From an uncultured Holophagaceae bacterium (lineage in GTDB: Bacteria > Acidobacteriota > Holophagae > Holophagales > Holophagaceae), in NCBI GenBank assembly GCA_903876615.1, contig CAIRAS010000080.1, forward strand, positions 1 through 16,794: DNA of 16,794 nt, in the 5' to 3' direction. Positions within the stretch are counted from its first letter, which is position 1. Each line of letters opens with the position of its first letter. The translations under genes and the position numbers were made by a program. Shown here in pieces: positions 6,884 to 14,354 of the stretch. The notes under the pieces were generated by a model that was not told where the DNA came from, did not search any database, and was given only the letters and a program-made list of their open reading frames with translations.

Positions 6884-7390
6884 TCAGGCCGCGCTGGCCC
6901 GCTTCAGCAGCTCTTCGAAGCGCTCGAACAGGTGCGCCCGGGGCCCCTTGGGCTGGCGCTTGAGGATCATGCCGGCCTGCTCGGGCGTGCGTCCGCCCTT
7001 GGTCTGGTTGCAGGAAAGGCAGCAGCCCACTAGGTTCTGCCAGGTGGTGGAGCCGCCCTGGCAGACCGGGATGACATGGTCCACGGTGGTGGCCTTTTTG
7101 GCGCAACCCTCGTATTGGCAGATGAAATGATCCCGGCGCAGGACCCGGCGCTCCAGTCGGCCCAGCAACAGCTTGGAGTCGCTGCAGGCCTGCACGTGGG
7201 GAAAGATGATCAGCTCGAGGCGAGCATCCAGGTTCCCGTGCCGCTCGAAGGTGGCTGGATTCAACACATGAGCCCGGCCTGACACAACGGCACAGAGCGC
7301 CCGGCGGCGGCTGACCTCCTGCATGGGGACATAGTTCCGGTCCACGGCAATGACTTCCCCGGCCCCGTGTCGCTCCTTCCCCTTCAGCAT
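6884..7390 (-). CDS. HNH endonuclease family protein
   Basis: A 168-residue protein of the common bacterial HNH group. The N-terminal half (VIAVDRNYVPMQEVSRRRAL) matches the conserved leader of this group. The nuclease part has C91-x4-C96, TVDHVIP with D104-H105, N119 in QNLVGC, and C124-x2-C127-N128 with KGGRTPEQAGM. The four cysteines would bind a structural zinc. Members nick or cut DNA, but the cellular role of this stand-alone type is not established; they are widespread in chromosomes and not specifically tied to defence. GAGG precedes the ATG. It lies 54 bases after rmuC and ends with tandem TGA stops. Confidence 0.88.
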   Translation of the reverse strand: MLKGKERHGAGEVIAVDRNYVPMQEVSRRRALCAVVSGRAHVLNPATFERHGNLDARLELIIFPHVQACSDSKLLLGRLERRVLRRDHFICQYEGCAKKATTVDHVIPVCQGGSTTWQNLVGCCLSCNQTKGGRTPEQAGMILKRQPKGPRAHLFERFEELLKRASAA

Positions 7391-7444
7391 CGCACCCTCG
7401 CGGTTGCCCGAATCCTAAGGCAAACACGGGAATTGTGAAGTGAA

Positions 7445-8743
7445 TTATTCGCTTTCTTCCGGCAGCGCGGCCGGAGTCCCGGCTTCCAGGACCGGCAAGG
7501 CCTCCACGTCCTTGAGCTTCCGGGTCATGACATTGGACCGGGTGGTGACCTCGCCGACCTTGTTGGCCGCCTCCTGCAGCTTCTTCTCGACGGCCTTGAG
7601 GCTGTCCGTGAAGCGGCCAAACTCGGTCTTCACCTCCCCGAGGACCTTCCAGACATCGGCGCTCTGGCGGGTGATGGCCAGGGTCTTGAACCCCACCTGG
7701 AGGGCATTCAGCAGAGCCGACAGGGTCGTGGGCCCCACCACCGTGACCCGGTAGTCCCGCTGCAGGCGCTCGAACAAGCCCCGGCACCGCAGCACTTCCG
7801 CATAGAGCCCCTCCGAGGGGAGGAACAGGAGCGCAAAGTCCGTGGTGAGCGGCGGACGGAGGTACTTCTCGCAGATGCCCTTGGCTTCGGTGACGACGCG
7901 GGCTTCCAGGGCCTTGGAGGCCGCCTGGACCCCGGGCAGGTCCGCCAGTTCCTGGGCATCCATGAGCCGCTGGTAGTCCTCCAGGGGGAACTTGGCGTCG
8001 ATGGGCAGCCAGACGGGCTGGTCCTCGGAGGGGCCGGGCATGCGGACGGCAAAGTCCACGGCCTCGCGGCTGTCCGGGTTCACCCGCACCTGAGCCTCGA
8101 ACTGCTGGGGCGCCAGGAACTGAGCCAGCAGGCCGCCCAGCTGGGCCTCGCCCAGCATGCCGAGGGTCTTGAAGTTGCCCATGACCCGCTTGAGGCCACC
8201 CACATCCTGGGCCAGGGTCTGCATCTCACCCAGGCCCTTGTGCACGGCCTCCAGGCGGTCGCTGACCTGCTTGAAGCTCTCGCCCAGGCGCTTCTCCAGG
8301 GTGTCGTGGAGCTTCTCGTCCACAGTCTGCCGCATCTGCTCCAGCTTGGCGTCATTGCCCTTCTGGAGGGCTTCCAGCTGCGCGCGCACCGACTCCTGGA
8401 CCTCCAGCAGGCTCCGGCGCTGCTCCTCCCGGCCCAGGGTCAGGGCCGCCTGGAGGTCCTTGGCGAGCTCCCGGAAGCGGTCGGCGAGGCCCTCAGCCAG
8501 GGCCTTCTGCTGCTCCGCCTTCGAGGTGGCCAGGTTCTGCCCCAGGCCCGTCAGCTGGTCCCGGAGGGGGCCAAGCTGGGTCACCAGGTCGGCCTGGCCG
8601 TCCCGCCGGGAACGGCCGATCTCCTCGGTCAGCTGGCGCTGGAGGGCCTCCAGACCGGGGTCCCGCCGGGGCCGGAGGGCGGCCCAGGCGGCGATGGCCG
8701 CGGTGAGGAGCGTCAGGAGCGTGAGGAGCAGCTGGAGGTTCAT
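7445..8743 (-). CDS. rmuC: DNA recombination protein RmuC
   Basis: A 432-residue membrane-anchored coiled-coil protein with a nuclease-like domain. Residues 2-23 form one transmembrane helix (LQLLLTLLTLLTAAIAAWAAL). Residues about 30-180 are Gln/Glu/Leu-rich and predicted coiled coil. The RmuC domain (about 183-400) carries VDFAV with D230 and PIDAKFPLEDY with D249 and K251, the core of its PD-(D/E)xK-like site. RmuC limits inversions at short inverted repeats in E. coli. The ATG at 8743 lies seven bases after the tsaE stop. It lacks an obvious ribosome site, so coupling is likely. A start at 8812 would overlap tsaE and spoil the membrane N-terminus. Confidence 0.93.
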   Translation of the reverse strand: MNLQLLLTLLTLLTAAIAAWAALRPRRDPGLEALQRQLTEEIGRSRRDGQADLVTQLGPLRDQLTGLGQNLATSKAEQQKALAEGLADRFRELAKDLQAALTLGREEQRRSLLEVQESVRAQLEALQKGNDAKLEQMRQTVDEKLHDTLEKRLGESFKQVSDRLEAVHKGLGEMQTLAQDVGGLKRVMGNFKTLGMLGEAQLGGLLAQFLAPQQFEAQVRVNPDSREAVDFAVRMPGPSEDQPVWLPIDAKFPLEDYQRLMDAQELADLPGVQAASKALEARVVTEAKGICEKYLRPPLTTDFALLFLPSEGLYAEVLRCRGLFERLQRDYRVTVVGPTTLSALLNALQVGFKTLAITRQSADVWKVLGEVKTEFGRFTDSLKAVEKKLQEAANKVGEVTTRSNVMTRKLKDVEALPVLEAGTPAALPEESE

Positions 8744-8750
8744 GGGTTGA

Positions 8751-9185
8751 TTATCGCCGGTCCGACTGGTCAGGCAGTGTCCATTCCGCGCGGCGGCCCT
8801 CGCCGTCGGCACCCAGCGTCAGCTCCGCAACCCAGGGGGAGGGCCAGGGGCCGCTGCGGCCTGCCCACTCCACGACCAACCGGTCCGTGGGGCTGAGGGT
8901 CTCTTCCAGGCCCAGGGTCCAGGCCCCTTCCGGCCCCGGCCGGTAGAGGTCCAGATGAAACAGGCTCCCCTCAGGCAGCTCGTAGCGGTGCAGCACGGCG
9001 TAGGTCGGTGAGGCCACGGCATCGGGATCGCCGCCCAGCCCCCGGAGGAAGCCCCGGGTCCAGGTGGTCTTGCCGGCCCCCAGCTCGCCCCGCAGCAGCC
9101 AGGTCCCCCCGGGGGGCGTGAGGCGGGCCAGGTCCTCGCCCAGGGCCTCGGTCTCCCCCTCGTCGGCCAGGAACCGCTCAGCCAC
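8751..9185 (-). CDS. tsaE: tRNA threonylcarbamoyladenosine biosynthesis ATPase TsaE
   Basis: A 144-residue P-loop protein needed with TsaB and TsaD for t6A modification of ANN-decoding tRNAs. Walker A is GELGAGKT at 33-40. SPTYAVLHRYE (59-69), HLDLYR with D79, and VVEW with E106-W107 follow in the family order. The GTG start at 9185 lies inside the last codons of nnr (8-base overlap) and has GGAG seven bases upstream. The open frame continues to 9434 but only as an out-of-frame reading of nnr. nnr and tsaE are neighbours in many bacteria, as yjeF-yjeE in E. coli. Confidence 0.95.
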   Translation of the reverse strand: MAERFLADEGETEALGEDLARLTPPGGTWLLRGELGAGKTTWTRGFLRGLGGDPDAVASPTYAVLHRYELPEGSLFHLDLYRPGPEGAWTLGLEETLSPTDRLVVEWAGRSGPWPSPWVAELTLGADGEGRRAEWTLPDQSDRR

Positions 9186-10572
9186 GCAGCAGCTCCGGCA
9201 GCAGATCCGCGAGGTCCCGGGGCAGCAGGCCCGCGCCCGGCAGCCGATCCGCCGCGGCGCCGTGGAACCAGGCCGCTGTGGCCACCGCCTCGCGCATGGG
9301 CAGCCCCTGGGCGCGGAACCCGGCCACCATGCCCGCGAGCAGGTCACCGCTGCCGCCCGTGGCGAGCCCGGGGTGACCCGTGGGATTGATCCAGAGATCC
9401 GGGCTGGCACCGCCGGCGATGACGCTCTGGGCACCCTTCAGCAGCAGGACCCCGGGCTTGCCGGTGGCCACGTCCCGGGCCTGGGCCAGCCGCTCATCCA
9501 TCAGCAGGGGTCGGGCCAGGTGGAAGAGCCGCGCGAACTCGCCGGGATGGGGGGTGATGGCGGTGCCGGGCCGATTCATCCAGCGCGGGCCTTCACCTTC
9601 CTTGAGGGCCGAGGCGTCCACGACCAGGGGACCCGGCCAGTCCGGCACCTCGGTGATGCCCCCGGGACCCACCAGCAGCACATCGGCCTCGGCAGGCACC
9701 GTACCGCGCCAGACCTGCACCATGGCCTCGGGCACCTGGGCGGCGATCTCAGCCCGGACCTCGGCGTCTGTCAGCACCGTCACAAGCCCGGCCCCGGCCC
9801 GCAGGGCGCCCAGGGCCGCCAGTACCGCGGCGCCGCTCATGCCGAGGCTGCCGGCGCGGATGGCCACATGGCCGAAGCTGCCCTTGTGGGAATCCCAGGC
9901 GCGGGGGGCCAGGACGGGCCGCTCCAGCAGGTGCAGGGTGCCGGCCGGAGGCTGCTCAAGGGGGATGGGCACCACGGTGATCTCGCCGCACCAGTTCCGG
10001 GCGGGCAGCAGGCCATGACAGACCTTGCGGGCGCCGAAGCAGGCGGTCTTCACCGCGTGCACGGCCTCGCCCGGCACCTCGGCGGAGCTGGGGTCCAGGC
10101 CCGAAGGCAGGTCCAGGGCCAGGACGGGCAGGCCGCTGGCGTTCAGCGCCTGCACCCAGGTGGCTGCGGGGCCTTCGAGGGGCCGGGTCGTGCCGAGGCC
10201 GAAGAGACCGTCCACCACCCAACCCCGCCAGGCGGTCATGGCCCGGGCGGGCGCCTCGGTAGTCTGAATGCTCTGCCCAAGGCCCTGCCAGAGCCGGGCC
10301 TGCTGGGCCGCGTCCCCCTGCCAGTGGGGCTGGGCGAAGGGCGACCAGACGGTCACGGCCCGCCCCTGCAGATGGGCGAGGCGGGCCAGCGCCAGGGCAT
10401 CTCCGCCGTTGTTGCCGGGGCCCGCCAGCACATGCAGCTGGGCGTCGCCAGGCAGCAGCGCCAGGGCGCCCAGGGCGGCATGCTCCTGCAGGACCAGCGA
10501 CGCCACTCCCCAGCCTTCGATGGCCTGGCGTTCGGCGGCCCGCATCTCGTCGGCGGTGAGGAGAGGGATCAT
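9178..10572 (-). CDS. nnr: Bifunctional NAD(P)H-hydrate repair enzyme (epimerase/dehydratase)
   Basis: A 464-residue fusion that repairs hydrated NADH and NADPH. The N-terminal epimerase domain (about 1-215) has GPGNNGGDALALARL at 51-65 and LDLPSGLDP near 153-161. The C-terminal ADP/ATP-dependent dehydratase domain (about 222-464) begins with HKGSFGHVAIRAGS and contains TPHPGEFARL (340-349) and the nucleotide-binding NPTGHPGLATGGSGDLLAG with D410. The length is normal for the fused form. It starts nine bases after purN and overlaps tsaE by eight, so it belongs to the same transcript. The ribosome site is weak. Confidence 0.96.
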   Translation of the reverse strand: MIPLLTADEMRAAERQAIEGWGVASLVLQEHAALGALALLPGDAQLHVLAGPGNNGGDALALARLAHLQGRAVTVWSPFAQPHWQGDAAQQARLWQGLGQSIQTTEAPARAMTAWRGWVVDGLFGLGTTRPLEGPAATWVQALNASGLPVLALDLPSGLDPSSAEVPGEAVHAVKTACFGARKVCHGLLPARNWCGEITVVPIPLEQPPAGTLHLLERPVLAPRAWDSHKGSFGHVAIRAGSLGMSGAAVLAALGALRAGAGLVTVLTDAEVRAEIAAQVPEAMVQVWRGTVPAEADVLLVGPGGITEVPDWPGPLVVDASALKEGEGPRWMNRPGTAITPHPGEFARLFHLARPLLMDERLAQARDVATGKPGVLLLKGAQSVIAGGASPDLWINPTGHPGLATGGSGDLLAGMVAGFRAQGLPMREAVATAAWFHGAAADRLPGAGLLPRDLADLLPELLRG

Positions 10573-10581
10573 GGGATCAGT

Positions 10582-11163
10582 CTAATCCTGTTGGGCGAGG
10601 TACGCCGCCAGGGCCCGGGGATAGAGTTCCATTTCCGCGCCATAGACCCGCCGCTGGAGCTCCTCCGGGGTGTCCCCGGGCAGCACCGGCACCCGCAGCT
10701 GAGCCAGGACCCGGCCATGGTCGTAGTCACCGTCCACCAGGTGCACGGTGGCGCCGGACTCGGCCTCGCCCGCTGCCAGGACCGCGCGGTGGACGTGCAT
10801 GCCATACATCCCGGGGCCGCCGAAGCGGGGCAGCAGGCCCGGGTGGATGTTGAGGATGCGCCCAGTCCAGCGGGTCGGCACCGTGAGCTTCTTCAGCCAG
10901 CCGCAGAGGCAGATGACCTCGGCGCCCGCGGCCTCAGCAGCCCGGTAGCAGGCCTCGGAGAAAGCCTCGTCTGAGTCGAAGGCCCCCCGCACCACCACGG
11001 CCATGGGCAGACCCTCGGCCTCGAGCCGGGCGATGCCGCCCGCCTTGGGCTTGGAGGCCACTCCCAGCACGGGCAGCCCCGGCACCCGGCCCTCGCGGCA
11101 GGCCCTGAGGAGGTTCAGGGCATTGCCGCCGGTGCCGGAGATGAAGAAGGCGATGCGTCTCAC
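10582..11163 (-). CDS. purN: Phosphoribosylglycinamide formyltransferase (GART)
   Basis: A 193-residue enzyme that transfers a formyl group from 10-formyltetrahydrofolate to GAR in purine synthesis. [12 protein letters not shown] at 8-19 is the phosphate-binding loop. LNIHPGLLP carries the catalytic N105 and H107, and D148 in DYDHG completes the triad of E. coli N106, H108 and D144. The start is GTG inside the pta stop (GTGA, 4-base overlap), so it is probably translationally coupled to pta. No other purine gene lies in the window, which makes the pairing with pta unusual. Confidence 0.93.
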   Translation of the reverse strand: MRRIAFFISGTGGNALNLLRACREGRVPGLPVLGVASKPKAGGIARLEAEGLPMAVVVRGAFDSDEAFSEACYRAAEAAGAEVICLCGWLKKLTVPTRWTGRILNIHPGLLPRFGGPGMYGMHVHRAVLAAGEAESGATVHLVDGDYDHGRVLAQLRVPVLPGDTPEELQRRVYGAEMELYPRALAAYLAQQD

Positions 11164-12164
11164 TGCAGGGCCGTCAGAACCGCCACATCCGCGATGTCCT
11201 GGGGGCTGCAGCCGCGGCTCAGGTCGTTGGCCGGCCGCGCGAGGCCCTGGAGGAAGGGCCCGATGGCGGCCGCCCCGCCCATGCGCTCGGCGATCTTGTA
11301 GCTGATGTTGCCGGCGTCGAGGTCCGGGAAGACCAGCACGTTCGCCCGGCCCGCCACGGCGGAACCCGGCGCCTTGCGGCTGCCCACGGAGGCCAGCAGC
11401 GCCGCGTCGGCCTGCAGCTCGCCGTCTGCCGCCAGGTCCGGCGCCTTCTCCTTCAGGATGGCCAGGGCCGCGCGCACCTTGTCCACCCGGGGGTGCTCGG
11501 CGGAGCCGCGCGTGGAGAAGCTCAGGAGCGCCACCCGGGGCTCCACACCCATCACGCTGCGGGCGTTCCCCGCGGCCGCCAGGGCGATGTCCGCCAGCTG
11601 CTCCGGCGTGGGATCCGGCACCACCGCGCAGTCCGCGAAGATCACCGCACCCTGCTCCCCGAAGGAGGTGTCGGGGTGGATCATCAGGAAGAAGCTGGAG
11701 ACGGTCTTGATGCCCTTGGCGGCGCCGATGGCCTGGAGGCAGGCGCGGACGGTCTCGGCGGTGGTGTTGAGCGCTCCGGCAACCATGCCATCGCCGTGGC
11801 CGGTCTGGACCTGCATGGCCCCGAACCAGAGGGGGTTGCCGAGGGCTTCGAGAGCCTGGACCTCGGTGATGCCCTTGGCCTTGCGGCGCTCATAGTAGGC
11901 GCCAGCGAGCTCCGGCAGCAGCGGACTGGTGGCGGGATCCACCAGCTGCGCACCCTTCAAGGACAGGCCCAGGGCGGCGCCCCGCTTGGCCATGTCCGAG
12001 GGATCCCCCAGGATCGTGAGGCGGCAGAGGCCCTGGTCCAGCAGCATCTGGGCGGCCTGGAGCGTGCGGTCCTCGCGGCCCTCCGGCAGCACGATGTGAC
12101 GCTGCAGCACCTTGGCCCGCTCGCGGAAGCGCTCCATCCAGAGGGAGTGGTTGGCGTTGGTCAA
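11160..12164 (-). CDS. pta: Phosphate acetyltransferase
   Basis: A 334-residue single-domain class I Pta that interconverts acetyl-CoA and acetyl phosphate. Family motifs are [17 protein letters not shown] (124-140), [15 protein letters not shown] (211-225), [15 protein letters not shown] (280-294) and [10 protein letters not shown] (311-320). S316, R317 and D323 line up by eye with the catalytic S309, R310 and D316 of the Methanosarcina enzyme. It lacks the N-terminal regulatory domains of E. coli Pta. The start is TTG, five bases after a strong GGAGG. No ackA is seen in the window, so the acetate kinase must lie elsewhere. Phosphate butyryltransferase is the main alternative. Confidence 0.93.
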   Translation of the reverse strand: MTNANHSLWMERFRERAKVLQRHIVLPEGREDRTLQAAQMLLDQGLCRLTILGDPSDMAKRGAALGLSLKGAQLVDPATSPLLPELAGAYYERRKAKGITEVQALEALGNPLWFGAMQVQTGHGDGMVAGALNTTAETVRACLQAIGAAKGIKTVSSFFLMIHPDTSFGEQGAVIFADCAVVPDPTPEQLADIALAAAGNARSVMGVEPRVALLSFSTRGSAEHPRVDKVRAALAILKEKAPDLAADGELQADAALLASVGSRKAPGSAVAGRANVLVFPDLDAGNISYKIAERMGGAAAIGPFLQGLARPANDLSRGCSPQDIADVAVLTALQ

Positions 12165-12198
12165 GGGAGCCTCCTGCGGCGGTAGGTGAGGTTGGGGG

Positions 12199-12522
12199 TC
12201 AGGCGTCGGCGAGGAAGGTCCGGGCGTCGGTGCCGGTGCGCTCGCGGAACGTGTCCGCCAGGCTGGGCACGCCGGAGCTGGCCTCGTCGAGGTACATCGC
12301 TTCGATGCGATGCATGGGGATGAATCGGGTACTGAGGGCCACCTGGTCGCCCTGCCCGGTGCGGACGAGGCTCAGCACCTCCTCCCAGGGGGTCAGGTCC
12401 AGGCCACGCAGGGCGATGCCCGCGGCTTCGAGGCCGAGGATGCGGCCCCAGCAGCGCTCCCGGGGGGATTGCGCCACCACCACCACCAGGTCACCGGAAC
12501 GGAAGGGCATGGGCAGGGGCAT
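12199..12522 (-). CDS. Conserved-looking hypothetical protein, 107 aa
   Basis: I do not recognise a named family. The ATG has GGAG seven bases upstream, and the gene sits neatly between the aldehyde dehydrogenase gene (18-base gap) and pta (34-base gap), so it is very likely translated. Residues about 9-50 read as alternating hydrophobic strands with [22 protein letters not shown] and a following DLTPWEEV, suggesting a small beta-barrel domain. The sequence [12 protein letters not shown] comes next, with a polar C-terminus ([11 protein letters not shown]). There is no signal peptide or membrane segment, so it should be cytosolic. Confidence 0.75.
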   Translation of the reverse strand: MPLPMPFRSGDLVVVVAQSPRERCWGRILGLEAAGIALRGLDLTPWEEVLSLVRTGQGDQVALSTRFIPMHRIEAMYLDEASSGVPSLADTFRERTGTDARTFLADA

Positions 12523-12540
12523 GGGTTGACTCCGGGGTTG

Positions 12541-13902
12541 CTACAGGGCCGGCCCCTCGACGATGAGGCGGCCTTCCGTGAAGCCTTCCATGGCCCAGCG
12601 CGGACCTTCGAAGCCGTTGCCGCTGGCGCGGACTCCGCCAAAGGGGGCGGCGTCGAGCCGGAAGGTGGGCGGCAGGTTCAGCAGCACCCCGCCCGCCCGC
12701 AGCGTGGCTTCCGCGAGCCGGAGGTGGCGCTGGTCCCGGCTGTAGGCGCTGGCCCGCAGACCGAAGCGGGTGGCCGCGGCGAGGGCGAGACCCTGCTCAA
12801 AGGAATTCACCTGGGTCAGCACGGTGACCGGCGAGAATGCCTCCTCGCACTGCAGCGGATCCTCCTCGGCCAGGCCGGTCAGGATGGCGGGTGGCAGCAG
12901 GGCCCCCTGGCGCGTTCCGCGCAGCAGGAACTGCGCGCCGGCCTGGGCCGCTCGATCCAGACCCGCATCCACCCGGCGGGCCGTGGCCTCGTCGATGACG
13001 GGGCCCACCAGGGTGGCGGGATCCATGGGATCGCCGCAGGGCAGCGCCTGAACGGCCGCGACGAAGGCAGGGACAAAGGCCTCCCAGAGGTTGCGGTGGA
13101 CATAGATGCGCTGGGCCTTGGAGCAGCTCTGCCCCGCGCCAGCCACCGCTGCCGGGGCGATACTCTTGGCGACGGCCACCGGATCCACACCCTCGTCAAC
13201 GACCACGGCCCCATTGCCCCCCAGCTCCAGCAGCAGCCGCTTCCCGGCCAGCACCTGCTCCAGGTGACGGCCCACGCGCTCGGAGCCGGTGAAGCTCACC
13301 ACGACAATGCGGGGGTCCCGGGCCAGGGCCTCGGCCTGCACCGGGTCCGACCCAGCCAGCTGCAGCAGCGCAACGGGCGCGCCCACCTGCACCCGGGCCG
13401 CCTCAAAGCTCGCCCAGAGCAGCTGGGAGGTCCGCGGCGCCTGGGGACAGGGCTTCCAGATCACGCTGCAGCCCGCGCCCAGAGCCGGCGCCAGCTTGTG
13501 GACCGCCAGGTTCACGGGGAAGTTGAACGGCGTGATGGCCAGGGCGGGACCCAGGGGGAACCGCCGGAACACCGCCCGGCAGCCGTCGGCCCCAGGCATC
13601 AGGTCGTAGGGAATGGCCTCTTCGCCAAAGGTCGCAATGGCCTCGATGGTCGCCCGCAGGGTCATCTCGGCGCGGCCGACCTCGCCCCGCGCCATGGTAA
13701 TGGGCTTGCCCGTTTCGACCGCCATGGCCTGGGCCAGCTCCTCCCGGACCGGGACAATCTGCCCCAGCCAGGCCTCCAACAGCGCCCTCCGAGCCAACCG
13801 GGAGGCACCCTTCCAAGTCTCGAAGGCCGCTTCCGCCTGACTGGCCAGTTCTTCCCACGCTTCTGCGCCCATGGGCCACCATCCCCGCATCTGCCCTGCC
13901 AT
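12541..13902 (-). CDS. NAD(P)-dependent aldehyde dehydrogenase family protein
   Basis: A 453-residue ALDH-superfamily enzyme oxidising an aldehyde to an acid. Key residues in order: N127 in TPFNFPVN, K150 in WKP (cofactor), FTGSERVGR (204-212), general base E226 in LELGGN, nucleophile C260 in GQSCSKAQR, and E354 in EEAFSPV. The last replaces the usual E(I/V)FGP. It is a little shorter than the usual 470-500 residues at both ends but looks complete. Three in-frame ATGs (13902, 13890, 13872) are possible starts with no decisive ribosome site; I keep the longest. The substrate is unknown; GAPN-, SSADH- and lactaldehyde-dehydrogenase-like forms are possible. It leads the pta-purN-nnr run. Confidence 0.92.
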   Translation of the reverse strand: MAGQMRGWWPMGAEAWEELASQAEAAFETWKGASRLARRALLEAWLGQIVPVREELAQAMAVETGKPITMARGEVGRAEMTLRATIEAIATFGEEAIPYDLMPGADGCRAVFRRFPLGPALAITPFNFPVNLAVHKLAPALGAGCSVIWKPCPQAPRTSQLLWASFEAARVQVGAPVALLQLAGSDPVQAEALARDPRIVVVSFTGSERVGRHLEQVLAGKRLLLELGGNGAVVVDEGVDPVAVAKSIAPAAVAGAGQSCSKAQRIYVHRNLWEAFVPAFVAAVQALPCGDPMDPATLVGPVIDEATARRVDAGLDRAAQAGAQFLLRGTRQGALLPPAILTGLAEEDPLQCEEAFSPVTVLTQVNSFEQGLALAAATRFGLRASAYSRDQRHLRLAEATLRAGGVLLNLPPTFRLDAAPFGGVRASGNGFEGPRWAMEGFTEGRLIVEGPAL

Positions 13903-14040
13903 CAGCCGGGCCCAATCAGCTTATCCGCGCTGGTCCCCGCGGCCCATGAACCAGATCACATCGCCTCCAGGTCAATTAATCATCCTTCCCCGGGAAAGGA
14001 CCGATGCGTTGAGCTTGGCGACTGGACAAAGGCCCCAACC
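13903..14040. promoter_or_regulatory. Divergent control region, aldehyde dehydrogenase / STAS genes
   Basis: This 138-bp gap must serve both outward-reading operons. CATGA-N6-TCACA at 13945-13960 matches a CRP-type operator (TGTGA-N6-TCACA) fully in one half and at three of five bases in the other. TCAATTAATCATCC (13972-13985) is the only AT-rich patch. I find no good paired -35/-10 for either direction. CCTTCCCCGGGAAAGG follows at about 13983-13998 as an imperfect palindrome. Confidence 0.35.
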
Positions 14041-14352
14041 ATGATGCTCACCCTGCACCGAGAACCCTCTGCATCCCTGATCCGGCTGGAGGGGAACTTC
14101 ACCTTCGAGTCCCACATCGCCTTCCGGTCCGCCACCCAAGAGCTGCTCGATGACCCGGGGACCGAGCAGATCACCTTGGATCTCTCGGGCCTGCACTACA
14201 TGGACTCCTCGTCCCTGGGCATGCTGCTGGTCCTGCGGGAGAAGACCGAGGAGAAGGGCATCAAGGTGGTGCTGATCAAGCCCTCCCCCGCGGTGATGGG
14301 GATCCTCAAGATCGTGCAGTTCGGAAAGCTGTTCGAGATCCGGGAGGACTGA
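14041..14352 (+). CDS. STAS-domain anti-sigma factor antagonist
   Basis: A 103-residue single-domain protein of the SpoIIAA/RsbV type. Such proteins bind and sequester an anti-sigma kinase when unphosphorylated. The conserved region reads ITLDLSGLHYMDSSSLGMLL, where S56 or S57 after D55 is the expected phosphorylation site. Its start is an ATG-ATG pair at 14041; the frame is open for 1.7 kb upstream but only as a shadow of the aldehyde dehydrogenase gene. The ribosome site (AAAGG) is weak. It stops two bases before the REC-PP2C-kinase gene, its likely phosphatase and kinase. Confidence 0.93.
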   Translation: MMLTLHREPSASLIRLEGNFTFESHIAFRSATQELLDDPGTEQITLDLSGLHYMDSSSLGMLLVLREKTEEKGIKVVLIKPSPAVMGILKIVQFGKLFEIRED

Positions 14353-14354
14353 GT

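Noticed and set aside
6884..8743. HNH protein plus RmuC as a candidate phage-defence pair
   Set aside because: Both are common chromosomal proteins, they are part of a housekeeping run with tsaE and nnr, and no other defence gene or transfer sign is nearby.
9064..10974. 636-codon plus-strand open frame
   Set aside because: It is antisense to tsaE, nnr and purN, with Gly/Gln/His-rich translation and no recognisable fold.
12310..14040. Long plus-strand open frame leading into the STAS gene (about 577 codons)
   Set aside because: It lies antisense to the aldehyde dehydrogenase and the 107-aa gene, has Gly/His/Gln-rich low-complexity translation, and arises from high GC codon bias. The real STAS protein starts at 14041.
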